DNA of 64,000 nucleotides from NCBI GenBank assembly GCA_030068145.1, contig JAPJBO010000072.1, forward strand, positions 166,001-230,000, given 5' to 3'. The position numbers and the translations under genes are program-made. Below, piece after piece: positions 41,468 to 55,090 of the stretch (its first letter is position 1; each line of letters opens with the position of its first letter). Below the pieces are notes generated by a model. It was given only the letters and a program-made list of their open reading frames with translations, was not told where the DNA came from and made no database searches. The DNA comes from Diplonema papillatum (Eukaryota; Euglenozoa; Diplonemea; Diplonemida; Diplonemidae).

Positions 41468-41632
41468 CACGGTGAGGTCCAGCTTCAGCAGCTGGAGTTA
41501 AAGAGGGTGTGCCCGAGCCACACCTGAAAAGCGGGTGTGCTACAACCAAAACGCGTGTAAATCCACACGGGTGTGACAGCCACTTTTTAACTCCAGCTTC
41601 TTGAGGCTGGATTCCACCCTGTACTAGCTCCG
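41468..41632 (+). mobile_element. SIR7 MITE-like element copy
   Basis: ACACGGTGAGGTCCAGCTTC to (reverse complement) ACAGGGTGGAATCCAGCC. Internal GCGGGTGTGC and ACACGGGTGTGAC. Confidence 0.8.
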
Positions 41633-41988
41633 TTTTCGGCCTCAGAGGAATTACGTGTGGTCCACATGCGGGCGCTTGAGGTTTTCGTTGTAGACTCCCC
41701 TGCATGTGGAACAACCTGTGGCAAGCACATGCACGTGGTACCTGTGAATCCACACCTGGAAGCACACGTGGGGGGAAAAAGTCCAAAAAAAATTAACGTG
41801 TGCCCGTTGAAACGTCCGCGTTTTCACCCGAGGGAAGAGATACCGCGGATACTTCAGGAGAACCTCGTTTTTTTCTTGTTTTTGCCTTCCTCTTCCCAAC
41901 TGCTGCTGCATGAGGGACGCAGCTGTGTTGTACACAAACTTGCATCTCCAACAGGGCTTACGTTCCGCGTGTGGAGCGTGTGGATTTC
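41633..41988. other. Unassigned spacer
   Basis: No gene or repeat recognised. Confidence 0.3.
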
Positions 41989-42190
41989 GAAATACTCGAG
42001 GGACTGCATTGTGCTCATTTCGAAGGAGGCTAGAGGGGGAGAAAACAAGTCCTTTTTGTTGAACGCGTACGCCCGCCACTAAACCCAGATTTACCTGTGT
42101 TTCGTGTGGGCTACAGCACATGTACCTCCTTTGATCTTTCGCAACTGGCAGTCTCTTCAAGCATTTCCTACAAAGCAGGTGCGTATACGA
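41989..42190 (+). repeat. SIR1 repeat copy
   Basis: AAATACTCGAGGGACTGCAT to CAGGTGCGTATACGAAAAAG. Confidence 0.88.
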
Positions 42191-43350
42191 AAAAGAAAAT
42201 AGCTTTTTTCGCTGACTGAGGAAACCACCGTGTGTGCTAACAGGGTTGGGATAGGGTCAGGGCTGGGGATCTTAGTTTACTGTTTAGCGGAACACTGCCT
42301 TCCTCGAAGGAAATGAAAGAAGGGAGCAAGACTACCGTAAGTAAGGATATGTAATGAGGGATTGGCCTCTGTTCATCTTCTTTTACTTTTTCACCACGGT
42401 GCTGTGCGCACCACGGTCTCGGGGGAAATTTGGGGGGATTTTGCATTTGTGTAGAGTAAGACTTTTCCTAGTACAACTGATGTACTTGAGCCGGTCCGTC
42501 CCTATCTCTTGAAACTGCATCAAAGTGCCTGCCGCTGTTTCTCACAGTGAATCACGGTCGGTCTATCAGGTCCATCCCTAGTCCCTAGAGCTGCATCGAA
42601 TTGCCCGGTGCTGTATTCTTCGGTCTATCACGGTCTATATCAAGAGGGGATGAACCGGCTCAGTACTGAAGAGAAAATCTCCGGAACAACGGCATATTGT
42701 TGTTTGTGGGCACGTTTTAGTTCCTGTTTGATGAGTCACAACACGATGTGCTGTCAGTCGTCTCTTTTTACTGATGACAAGCGCGTTTGTTACTATTAAA
42801 AAGACTGATAGGTTCATTATTTGTACTCCAGGGTTCTTCCGTCTCTTTTTACCCAGTTTTTCCGATCGTCGACCACTAACAAATATCCTAATTCCTAACG
42901 CTAAATAACGAGCAACACTAGGTGGAGGTGGGGGGGAGTGCATGCGCACTTGGTGCCTCTGTTTCATACCCCTTCGCGCTAAGAACATTTTCAGGGTCTT
43001 GCGGTCAACGGTGGCGAAAGAGATGCTAAACAAGATTCGTGTTCTTCGCGGGTCACCACCGGTGATGCATAGCAGTTCGATAAAAGTTGGATAAGAGCAG
43101 GGTTGCATGTGCAGAAGACTTGATGGGATCGAATGCTTTCGCAGAAGTTCGTCTTCCTACGATCTAAGAATTTCAACTCTGATGTAGAAGTACGTACGAC
43201 TCCGGCAGTCCCTATTGATCCCGCGCAACGAGGCCTTAGACGAAACTCAAAAGAGAACTTCGTTTGGATTATTCCTTCTCGGGTTCCAACAAAAAGAGTC
43301 GAGAGAATCGATCGCTTGTTATTCCCTGCTTTATCATTCACGGCGAACGC
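42191..43350. other. Unassigned; SIR8 copy at 42262-42330
   Basis: GGGATCTTAGTTTACTGTTT then GCGGAACACTGCC. 42480-42660 shares GGTCCGTCC and GGTCTATCA words with 40830, 45160 and the minisatellite edge at 19375. 43300-43350 is closely matched by 44680-44735 (TTTATCATTCACGGCGAACG). No gene recognised. Confidence 0.45.
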
Positions 43351-44025
43351 CTATTCACCTACCCCCCCTGAAAGCGACTTGAGCTCGATTACACTCGATT
43401 ACGCGTCGATTACACTCGATTACACGTGCGCATTGCAGCCGCCTCGCGGATTTGCGGAGTCGAAGGCCCAAACTGTGCTGTCGGAAGGGGCACCACCGGG
43501 CGGCCGTGGCGAGAGCTGAAGAATCAACGACGAAGAAGAGGAAGGCGGAGCCGGAGAGCCCCGCGCCAGCGCCGAGACAGGCGAAGCGAGAGAACGTGGT
43601 GCTCGTTCTGCCGGAAGCAGCAGAAGGCGAGCAAGAGCCCGCAACATCAACACCGACGTCAGCAGCGAAGGTCGGGAAGACGGCACCAACGCCAGCGAAG
43701 AAGCGGCAATCGGACTCCGCGGCGGAGCCGGTACCGAAAAGGCGCAAAGGACGCGTCGATGTGCCACGACCATCGCCCAGGCGCCGAGAAGAAGCAGATA
43801 TCGACGCGCAACCGATGAACCTCGACGAGCAATCGAAGAAGAAGCGAAGCACCAAACGCGCGCCTGAGCGCGACGATCAAGACGAGCTAAAGAGGCGAAA
43901 GCATGACACTTCACGTGCGAAGAGATAACCGCGCCGTCGGCGATGCAGATTATCGCCACAGATTCTTTGCATTCTAACCCAAAATATTACACTCGATTAC
44001 GCTCGATCAGGGGGTGGGTGAATTG
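43351..44025 (+). mobile_element. TIR-H element (CTCGATTAC family), copy 1
   Basis: Left CTATTCACCTACCCCCCCTG and right (reverse complement) CAATTCACCCACCCCCTG. Subterminal CTCGATTAC repeats occur at both ends (43383-43425 and 43990-44008). It interrupts a sequence whose left flank is repeated at 44680-44735. The target duplication is not clear. hAT-like by layout only. Carries the ORF at 43452-43928. Confidence 0.75.
43452..43928 (+). CDS. Lys/Arg/Glu-rich ORF carried by TIR-H element
   Basis: 158 residues, very basic and Pro/Ala/Glu-rich, probably disordered, with nuclear-localisation-like KKRK and PKRRK clusters. The last 43 residues, ending RRKHDTSRAKR at the stop, match the ORF of the copy at 49223-49477 at 32 of 43 positions, including the stop position. 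I do not recognise the family. It may encode a transposon accessory protein or be the tail exon of a captured gene. The start is unproven; the shared part begins at IDAQPM. Confidence 0.4.
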   Translation: MRSRRPKLCCRKGHHRAAVARAEESTTKKRKAEPESPAPAPRQAKRENVVLVLPEAAEGEQEPATSTPTSAAKVGKTAPTPAKKRQSDSAAEPVPKRRKGRVDVPRPSPRRREEADIDAQPMNLDEQSKKKRSTKRAPERDDQDELKRRKHDTSRAKR

Positions 44026-45306
44026 GCTCACTGCTTTGGGATAACCCCCGAAATAACAATTAATTAAGGATGGAGGAAAACTCGGGAATCGGCGGATGAT
44101 ATACGTAGAGGCTGTAGGTGGTGGAGAGGCCTTTTTAGCGTATATTATGGCTCAGAGGTCCGCTGTTTTAGGGTCTCCGGTTGACCATTGAGGCTGTGAG
44201 ACGGGTAGTATGAGGGATGTAGGTATGATTACACACTTTAACTACAGCTACCCAAGTTTGTAAGTGTTGCGACCGACACCAAGAAGAAATTCGTTTTGGA
44301 TTTAGTCTCTGGCCCCCCTTTTTCTTAGACTGATTGGGTGAACGTTCTCTCCATCGGTAGGGTAAAAACAACCTGTCGCACTGTTCTCCAAAGTGTTAGT
44401 GGTGAACAATCCAACCCATGGACAATTCTGCTTGTCTAGGTTAGGAACTGTTCACCAGAGTGATAGTGGCGAACAATCCAACCCTTAGACAATTCTGCTT
44501 GTCTAGTTAGGAACTGTTCTCCGAAGGAGATCAGCGAGAACGCGATGAAACGCATGCGGGCGCCCCAGCCACTGCCCCTCATTATTGAACAACGAAAGGA
44601 GAAGCTCTTGCAGCGTCCTTTGCGTCACCGTCGACCCGTGGGATGAGCGGCTTGCCTGTCTTGTGTGCACCTTTGTTTGCTTCGAGAGAATCGATCCCTT
44701 GTTATTCCATGATTTATCATTCACGGCGAACGCCTGCTTTGGGCACGCTGGTTTGTTCACAGTAACATCGGTGGTCGACCCGTATGCGTATGGTGAACGC
44801 GTAAGCGCTTTCATCCCGATGAAGAGATTACTTGCAAGGCACCATTACCACCGTTCATAGAGCACAGGTCTTGATGCGAGGAGCTTATCCCAGCCTTCTG
44901 AATACCAGCATGCGCTGGTCCACCCCGTTCCCCAGTACGTGTTGCACAGGTGCCGAAAGCGGAAGTACGTGCGTTGCCCTGCAGAAACAGTGCTGAGGCA
45001 TAATACCGCCCCGATCCGGACGTTGGATGGAGTTTTGGTATCTAATCCCGCCGCAACACAAGTGATCGACAGGTTTGGTGCCGGCACACATTCCTGCTGA
45101 GACCCCGGTACTGCATCGAGTTTCTCACGGTGAGCCACAGTGCGCCACAGTCTATGGTGTAGGTCCATCTCTCTCACCTGTCGCTGCATACAATTGTCTG
45201 AGTTGTATTCGTCGGTCTATCACAAATGGGCCGGCGCTGGCGAAGGAATTTGGAAGACCGGGGAATCCGTTTGAAAAGTCGTTTCCTCATTCCATCCAGA
45301 ATGACA
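44026..45306. other. Unassigned; short tandem duplication at 44378-44523
   Basis: A 67-bp unit (GGTGAACAATCCAACCCATG, ACAATTCTGCTTGTCTAG) is present twice. GTCTCCGGTTGACCATTGAG at 44175 also occurs at 12855. At 44850-45120 both strands read open for 70-110 codons with fairly protein-like composition, but I recognise nothing. Confidence 0.45.
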
Positions 45307-45425
45307 AATTTTTCGGCAATGATCCTGCTGCAGGTTCATCTACAGCAACCTTGCTACGACTTTTTGCTCCTCCCAGCTGAGAAACATTGCTTGGATTCGG
45401 GGGCTGAAATTGGTAACGAATCATT
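45307..45425 (-). pseudogene. 18S rRNA 3'-end fragment
   Basis: Plus strand AATGATCCTGCTGCAGGTTC, then CATCTACAGCAACCTTGCTA and CGACTTTTTGCTCCTCC: the reverse complement of the conserved 3' end of small-subunit rRNA, with substitutions at normally invariant positions, so not functional. It continues into TTGGATTCGGGGGCTGAA, the same V9-like segment that ends the fragment at 17126-17330. The two fragments overlap and derive from the same rRNA type. Confidence 0.88.
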
Positions 45426-47078
<1,653 letters not shown>

Positions 47079-47113
47079 CTAGACGCGCCTTCGGCGCTCA
47101 AGCAAGCTTGCTA

Positions 47114-48349
<1,236 letters not shown>

Positions 48350-48595
48350 ACTCCAGCAACTTTTTCTCGAATGAAACCAGACTCTCCAAAAGCGGGTGTG
48401 CACACCCAATTTCACACCCTATTTCCGGGTGTGGTCACACACCCGCAATTGAGGCCGGACTGTAGCTCGAGCAAAAGTTGCTGGAGTTCACAGTGCAATA
48501 GAGTGTGCACACCCTATTTCCGGGTGTGGTCACACCCGCAATTGAGGCCGGACTGTAGCTCGAGCAAAAGTTGCTGGAGTTCACCGTGTTGCTTT
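48350..48595. mobile_element. SIR7-type MITE with partial tandem duplication
   Basis: ACGGTGAACTCCAGCAAC at the left and GTTGCTGGAGTTCACCGT at the right. The right part is duplicated (ends at about 48502 and 48595). Flanks GTTCCTTTC and GTTGCTTTC match at 8 of 9, a likely target duplication. Internal ATTTCCGGGTGTGGTCACAC blocks. Confidence 0.8.
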
Positions 48596-49150
48596 CTTGA
48601 CAGGACTCAGATGGTTTGTCCCAATCGGCACTGCATAGTACACAATTTCTTGTGCACTGTGCAGAGATGCGGAGGTTGGCAAGCTGAACGCCCCGTTCTG
48701 CACTACACGGCCACACGCACGTGTGCAGCGACAGCTAGAGGTGTGAGTGTGTTGCAATAGTGCGTTTGTCAGACCTTCGACTCCCTTGAGCAACGCATTC
48801 GCTGGACGTACTTTGCACGCTACCGCGCATTCGCTGGACGTACTTTGCACGCTACCGCGCCGCACCTCCACCTCATCCCTTTCGCCGTACTTCTGTACCG
48901 CTGCCTCTCGTCCTTCTCCACGCTGCTGCAAAGGGGAACTAAAAAGAGTAACGCTTGACGAGGCCCTTGGGCCTCGGGTCCAACAGTCTTGCGAGGGACA
49001 CGTTTCCGTAGTTTTGAACGAATGCATGCTATGGAGAGGCGGGTTCAGACGCACCCGTGAGGTCTCGCATGTCCACTTGTGTTCGCAAATCTTCCTGCCC
49101 TCTCTGCATTCCGCTCTTTTTTCTTCTTTCAGAGTGACAGTTCTTGAGCC
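48596..49150. other. Unassigned; 31-bp tandem duplication
   Basis: CGCATTCGCTGGACGTACTT is repeated twice at 48796-48858. No gene recognised. Confidence 0.45.
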
Positions 49151-49632
49151 AATTCACCCTGAACAGGCGACCTTAGCTCGATTACTGCAATTTCGCTTGG
49201 TTATGCTCAATTTTCAGCTCGATTGCGCTCTACCAAAATCGCATCGAAGCCGGAATCTAAACGGCCCCGTCGAAGCGCAGCCGAAGAAACCGAACGGGCA
49301 GACGGCTCCACAGAAGACAACAGCCAAGCGCCGTGGAGAAGCAGAACTATCGACGCGCAACCGATGAAGCTGGACGAGCAGTCGGAGGAGGAGCAAAGCA
49401 CCGAGCGCCCGCCTGAGCGCGACGGACCGGACGAGCTGAAGAGGCGAAAGCATGACACGTCACGCGCGGAAAGATAACCACGACGCCGGCGATGCAGATG
49501 TTATTTGCATTCTAACCCGTGCTACTTGACTCGATTGCGTTCTACAAGTCTACAATGCAGATTATCGCCACAGATTATTTGGATACACAAAACTACAAGG
49601 CTCGACAACGTTCGATCGGGCAGGGGGTGAAG
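49151..49632 (+). mobile_element. TIR-H element, copy 2
   Basis: CAATTCACCCTGAACAGG at the left, CAGGGGGTGAAGTG at the right, GCTCGATTACTGC and GACTCGATTGCG subterminal motifs. Shares the ORF and the CAGATTATCGCCACAGATT segment with the 43351 copy. Shorter through internal loss. Confidence 0.7.
49223..49477 (+). CDS. Lys/Arg/Glu-rich ORF of TIR-H copy 2
   Basis: 84 residues; the last 43 match the 43452-43928 product at 32 of 43 and end RRKHDTSRAER at the same stop. The N-terminal half is shorter and different. See the other copy for the interpretation. Confidence 0.4.
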   Translation: MRSTKIASKPESKRPRRSAAEETERADGSTEDNSQAPWRSRTIDAQPMKLDEQSEEEQSTERPPERDGPDELKRRKHDTSRAER

Positions 49633-50844
49633 TGACTCAGTGTTCTCATTCGCGGACCCTCCTTTCCCCTCTTCGATTCGGGGTAGCAGCGTGCGACTTT
49701 TCTATTGCTTGTCTTTGTTGGTGTGTACCACGTCCTCTTTCCTTTTCCCTTTGTCTGGGAAGGGCGTGCTCAGGAACACCGCTACGGCGACAGACGTTGT
49801 TTTCTTTCTCCGAATTCGGGTTTGCGGAAAAAAGGTAAAAGTTCGCTTGAGATTCCGGGATCTTAGAGTCTCCGTTTTTTTTGAGGTTGGAAACTGCTTT
49901 AGTTCAGAGGTTCCTGGAGGTTGCAGATCTCGTCTGTTTTGTGCGTTTAGGTCGTTAACGCTGTCGTTTCGGTGGTTCAGGGCGGAGCTGATACACCCCT
50001 GCAACTTTGTTCAACGGACCACGCTACCGCGGCTTGCATCTCATGGGGTTGCCTTTGCCTTCCAGCACCCCCGGTGCACTGTTCTGTTAATGTAAATACC
50101 ACCCAGGGGACGTGTCACTTTGGCGGACACTTGCCGGCATAGCGGAGCCCCCCTCCGGCAACCAAAGGACGTTCACTCAATAATGTGACAGAGTGAACGT
50201 AACCTTTTTGCGAGCACAAACGTACAGGATCCCGCAGCGACGTCAACCACGGGGTTGTAGCAGTCCCACAGCCCACAGACTCAAATATGCTGCGGTTGAC
50301 GGAGCGAACTTCTTAGCTATTGTTCTTTCCTTTTTTTTTTTTTTTTGTGTTACCGTCGATCCCGAAGGACGATCAGTTTGGTGTCTTGCGACCTTTTTTT
50401 TCTTTTTTTTTTCCATCCACCCAGTCAGGGGTTTTTCCACTCACCAGTTTCGGGCCAAACCCGTGGTGAAAAAAAATTTCACTCCGGCAGAAAAGTTTTT
50501 CTGCCGGTGTGGTGTGGTGTGGGTGCCAGTCGACACGTGCCTGTGTCTGTCTGTGTGTGGTACGCGTCGTTGACCTCGTAGCCCCATAAGCGGGGGTCCC
50601 TCTGGCCCTTCGCCCCACTCAAGTTTGGGGTGCTAGCTCACTCCCTACCCTCTTGCTCCTCTTCAGATCAAGCAGGAAACGGATTCAGAGAACATGCAGA
50701 ACAGCTACACATGATGCCGTGAACGATGTAAGTCGTTGAAGTCGTTGAAGTCGTTGAATCCGGTCGTCAAATTCGGACACTGGTTGACTCGATTTCCGCC
50801 TTGGATACGGTCCGCATCATACAGACCTGTTGTTGGGCCGCTTA
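49633..50844. other. Unassigned with SIR3 and SIR4 fragments
   Basis: SIR3 at 49838-49885 (GGTAAAAGTTCGCTTGAGAT). SIR4 fragment at 50345-50395. GTCGTTGAA triplicated near 50732-50760. No gene recognised. Confidence 0.45.
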
Positions 50845-51045
50845 AACCACACCCTGACCACACACAACACGCACCCACTTCACCACCAGCCCACCACCCA
50901 CGCCCACCCACACTGTCCACCACAACCCGCGCCCTTACCACCCACAACCCACGCCCCGACCACACACAACACGCACCCACTCCACCACCAGCGCCCACCA
51001 CCCACGCCCACCCACACTGTCCACCACAACCCGCGCCCTGACCAC
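50845..51045. repeat. C-rich tandem duplication, about 115-bp unit
   Basis: CCACACACAACACGCACCCA and CACACTGTCCACCACAACCC each occur twice. Strong strand asymmetry (almost no G on plus). Confidence 0.9.
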
Positions 51046-51066
51046 CTACACCCAGCAACGCAAAAT

Positions 51067-51150
51067 CCCTTTAGTGAAAAAAGTTTTTTCACCAAGCCCA
51101 TTTTGGGAATTTTTTTTTTTTAGTGAATTTTTTTTTTTTCACTAAAGGGG
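51067..51150. mobile_element. Small foldback, TTTAGTGAAAAAA arms
   Basis: CCCTTTAGTGAAAAAAG inverted as TTTTTTCACTAAAGGG, with a third copy (TTTTTTAGTGAATTTTTT) between. About 85 bp; may be a miniature foldback element. Confidence 0.6.
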
Positions 51151-51156
51151 AAAATC

Positions 51157-51961
51157 CCTGCACCCAGTGCTCCCGCTAACCTCACTTTTGGCGAGGAAAT
51201 CAAAAAACCTGTTTTTCGGCTGGTTTTTTTTGGTGTCCCCCAAAAATTTTCACCCCCGTGTTGTGCAGGTTATTTGCTTCGTTTTTGCCTTGGATTCCCG
51301 ACCAACTTTCTTTTGCCACTCTGAGACCGAGAAAGCTTTTCTCCAGGGGGGGAAAATCTTAGTTTAATGTTTAGGCAGAGCACTGCCTCTCATGCATGGT
51401 TGATGCTAGCATCAAGTCTTCTTCGAGGAAGATGTCGTCTAGGAAAGGGATGCAAAATAGAAAATAGAAAGTTGTAAAGAGGGGAGTGTACGGGGGGGGG
51501 GGGGGCCGGGGGGCTTTGCCCCCCGGCGAACGGTACGGTACAGGTGGAGAAAGTTTGCACTTCTCAGTCTGTTTGTCACAACAAACACTGCACATTCCTG
51601 GAGGCAACAGCCCATTTCAAATTCAACCACCACTCGACACTGCGTGCTGGTAAATCATTAGACGCAGACCAGAGATCACATGGAACAAGGCACTTGTGTC
51701 GACTCGGAGAGAATCTGCCAAGAAATCCAGGGCTGCTTCTGATCCTCGACTCTCTTTCTCGGCTCCAGCCCCCGTGGCAGCCCCAGACTTCTGCCCGCCA
51801 GCCCACGAGTAGACTGTGATGCAGTGCTTTGGCTACACGATACCACCAACGGGAAAAAGGTGAGGAATTCCTCATGAGGAATTCCTCACCCTCTTTTTTC
51901 GAGCCTCTTTTTTTTTAGGAATTCCTCGCACTTTTTCGTTAGCGGGAGCACTGCATCCACC
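51157..51961. mobile_element. TIR-E hAT-like MITE, copy 2, with nested SIR8
   Basis: Element 51165-51953: CAGTGCTCCCGCTAAC / GTTAGCGGGAGCACTG. Flanks CCTGCACC and CATCCACC match at 6 of 8. Relative to copy 1 it has about 150 bp extra (51346-51495), a SIR8 insertion. Otherwise about 90% identical to 13645-14292. Confidence 0.88.
51346..51495 (+). repeat. SIR8 two-hairpin repeat, best copy
   Basis: Left edge GGGGAAAATCTTAGTTTAAT; first hairpin GGCAGAGCACTGCC; second hairpin TTGATGCTAGCATCAA (perfect 16-bp palindrome), then GTCTTCTTCGAGGAAGA. Its absence from TIR-E copy 1 defines it as an insertion of about 150 bp. Confidence 0.8.
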
Positions 51962-52770
51962 CCCTCGCTTTCAGAACAGACGAAGAATACTAACGTTCGG
52001 CAGACAAAGAAGTTTCTTTCTTAATTCCATTTTTTTGTGCTTTTTTTTTTTTTTGAGAGTGAAACTTTTTGTGAGCACGCCCCTGCTTGGAATACCGAGT
52101 TGAAAAGGTGCATCCGAGGCACCCGACAAACGACACCCAAAACGCGTGCAAATGTGCACCCGAAAAGCGGATGCGACACCCGCTTTCTTAACTTGGCAGC
52201 GTTAGCACCTGTTTCTGGGGCTGGGCTCCATCGTGCACGGACTCCAACCCGTAAGTGTCAGCGTCACGCGAAAGAAGCTGCCTCGAATAAAGGCTCCGCA
52301 ACAGCAGTCACAAAGGCTCCGCAACACCGACGCACGGCACAGAGTGCGAACCAAAAAATTAGTACGGCGCGTTCTTTTTGTTTGTGTGCACCAGCGGAAC
52401 TCACCTGCTTTGGTAAGTTTCGTGTAGTACGCTGCCTACTACTAATTTGATTAGTACCAACGATGCATTGCTAACACAAAAAAGGTCACCCACAGCCCCA
52501 CCCCCGAGCCGCGCGACTGCGGTTCTCTGAACTGGGGACCAGAAAGCTGCACGACTTGTGCTGGCTTGAATCGTCTCGTCCAGCAAGAGAAGGCTGAAGA
52601 GCTTCAATGTGAGAGCTCGCGAGGAACACCAGCCTCTCCAGGTGACTTTCGGCAAACGGATTATCAGTATTCCGAAGGTGGACAGTTCGGTTGGGTATGG
52701 ACTTTCCGTTTCCTCTTTTTTTGGCATTGACGGTGTTTCCCACAGGATCGTTCCAGTACAGTTGGATCAC
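51962..52770. other. Unassigned with SIR7 and SIR9 fragments
   Basis: SIR7 fragment 52130-52245 (CACCCGAAAAGCGGATGCGA). SIR9 copy 52390-52482 with GTAAGTTTCGTGTAG, TACTAATTTGATTAG. Truncated SIR3 at 52052. No gene recognised. Confidence 0.5.
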
Positions 52771-53068
52771 CTTCAAAAATACTCGACGTAGCTGCTTCGA
52801 CTCCGAATGGAAGGGAGGCAAAATAGAGGTAAGGGGCAAATACAATACAAACACAATCTGATTTGTTCTTCGCTTACACCACCGTGTGTTGCTTTCTCAC
52901 TCAAGACTTTGACCTGTTGTGTTTGTGTGATTTGTCGTGTAGGGGTAGACACTCATGACCTCGTATGTTCAACACGTGGTTCGGTAGTTACAGCACTTGG
53001 GATCCCTTCTGTTCTTTGTCGGGCAGCATCGTCGAGCATTTCCTTTCAAGCTGACGCTTATGTAAAAA
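52771..53068 (+). repeat. SIR2 repeat, full length
   Basis: AAAATACTCGACGTAGCTGC to GACGCTTATGTAAAAAAAT, about 298 bp, colinear with 2743-3036. Confidence 0.88.
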
Positions 53069-53884
53069 AATCACATGGGCTGGATCGAAATACCTTTTTA
53101 GGTGTTCTGAATTGCCGGAACGTTGGCGGAGAAGCTACTTGTGCGCGTGGACGAGTGTCAGATTTAAAGCAAATTTGTCCCGGCCCATAGAGGTAGTCGT
53201 CGAGCCCTTGCGACGCAAAATGATTCAGCCGTGCCTCCACCTACCGGAATCATGGGGCGTGTTTCGTTGCGATGGAAAAAGATCGATGGACTGTCTTTTG
53301 CTCATGCGTTTAGTGCAACGCAGAGCAGTCCGACACGCAAGAAAAAGGTCCAGATAGGCACCGCCATTGGATTAATGTTGAGCTGGGTCAACCCCTGTGA
53401 CACCGCCAAAAATGGTCACGGGTGCCCCCAGGTTTCACCGGTTCGGCATTATTTTCGGGGTTTGCTGGTGCTTGCCCGCGCCTTGGAGTGCTCAGTACGC
53501 AGTTCGACCCCCAGATACCGCTGTCATAGGATAGGCTGCAGGACCGCCACTGGTGATGTCTCTCGGGTAACTACCTGGGACGCCCCTTCCCGGGTGTCCC
53601 AGGTTTTACCCGGTCTCATTCCAGCTTTAGTCCAGTTGTCGACATTATTCCAATTACGGTATGCTATAGAATACCCGAGAGGTTGTGTTGTGCACGCCAC
53701 AGGGAAAGATATAGATACAACGGCTTGGCACGAAGAGAAACGGAGAACGGAAAATAGAGACGCAAACCCGGAAAGTGGTCCGGCTGCCCAGCGCAAAGAC
53801 GGCTGCGAGGGGCGAGTACGCCGGGGGATAAGGGTGCAGGGGGCAAGGGCGGGCAAGAGCGAGCGCAAAGAACCAGCGCAAAAA
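53069..53884. other. Unassigned region
   Basis: One plus-strand frame stays open from 53231 into the hexamer satellite, but no domain is recognised and composition is not convincing. I see no TIR or repeat copy. Confidence 0.35.
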
Positions 53885-54390
53885 CGAGCGCGAGAACGAA
53901 CCCAAAGAACAAGCGCAAGAACAAGCACAACATGCGCTGGAACAAGCACAAGAACAAGCGCAATGCACAAGAACATGCGCACGAACAAATGCAAGAACAA
54001 GCGCAAGAACATGCACAAGAACAAGCGCAAGAACAAGCACAAGAACAAGCGCAATGCGCAAGAACATGTGCACGAACAAATGCAAGAACAAGCACAAGAA
54101 CATGCACAGGAACAAGCGCGAGAATATGCACAAAAACATGCGCAAGAACAAATGCACGAGCAAGCACAAGAGCATGCACAATTTCATGCCCAAGAACAAG
54201 CACAAGAATATGCACAAAAACATACACAAGAACAAATGCACGAACAAGCACAAGAACATGCACAGGAACATGCACAGGAACATGCACAGGAACATGCACA
54301 GGAACATGCATAGGAACATGCACAGGAACATGCACAGGAACATGCACAAGAACAAGCGCAAGAACCTGCGCAAGAACGAGCGCGCGAGCG
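53885..54390. repeat. Hexamer satellite (CAAGAA / CATGCA type)
   Basis: About 500 bp built from 6- and 12-bp units such as GCACAAGAACAA and GAACATGCACAG. It stays open in several frames on both strands because the unit lacks stops. Translations (AQEHAQEQ, FLCMFLCM) are artefacts unless a transcript proves otherwise. Confidence 0.93.
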
Positions 54391-55090
54391 CAAGGCATTG
54401 CAAGGTACGCCCGCCATTCGCGGCCAATTTGTGAACTTTTGGACCGCTCCGCATTTTGAAAAGCGGGTGCGTGCAAGTCTCCAAAAGACAGCACAGGCAG
54501 GATAGCCGGTCCAGCGAAAATGAGAGCCGGTCTGCTCTTAACTGGGACTCGATACCTCTAGTCGTATTGCCTGATCCTTGGTGCGAAAGCATGGCCCAAC
54601 AGTTCTTTGGTCTTGCTTCGCGGCCAAGGGATGAAACTGGAAGTGAACAAGCTACGGATCCGAAGACCCCAACCCCACAAGGGAGCAGCTGCCGTCTTCC
54701 GGTGGCGGTTTTTCATTGCCGAGGCCTCTCCCACACCTGAGTGCTGCGCCCCCCGGGTGACTCCCTCGTGGTACGTTTCTGCGTGTAGGCTTGCCTTTCT
54801 GCTCCTCCCCACCCCCACCCCTTCGAACATCGCCCTGAAAGGCACAACGGCGGAGTCCAGCCTCAGAACAGCTGGAGTCAAAGAGGGCGGGTCCGAGTCA
54901 CCCCCGAAAAGCGGGTGTGCCGCAATCAACCCAGTTTTTAAAAGGGTTCTGGAAGGGTACCGACCGGGTCCAAAGTAGGAAACCACAGATAGGAGAATCG
55001 CTGTTCCCCCTCCCCCCCCCCTCCCCCCTACGGCACGTACAAGTCCCTCAAGCTGTACCTCCGGCACCTCGGGTTGGACCCACCGTGTAC
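54391..55090. other. Downstream flank of zinc-finger gene 2, with SIR7 fragment
   Basis: SIR7 piece at 54852-54930 (GAGTCCAGCCTCAGAACAGC, CCCGAAAAGCGGGTGTGCC). Poly-C at 55008-55027. No other gene recognised. Confidence 0.5.

Noticed and set aside
53231-54313. 360-codon plus-strand frame ending in AQEHAQEQ repeats
   Set aside because: Most of it translates a hexamer satellite without stop codons in several frames on both strands; the N-terminal 200 residues show no domain.
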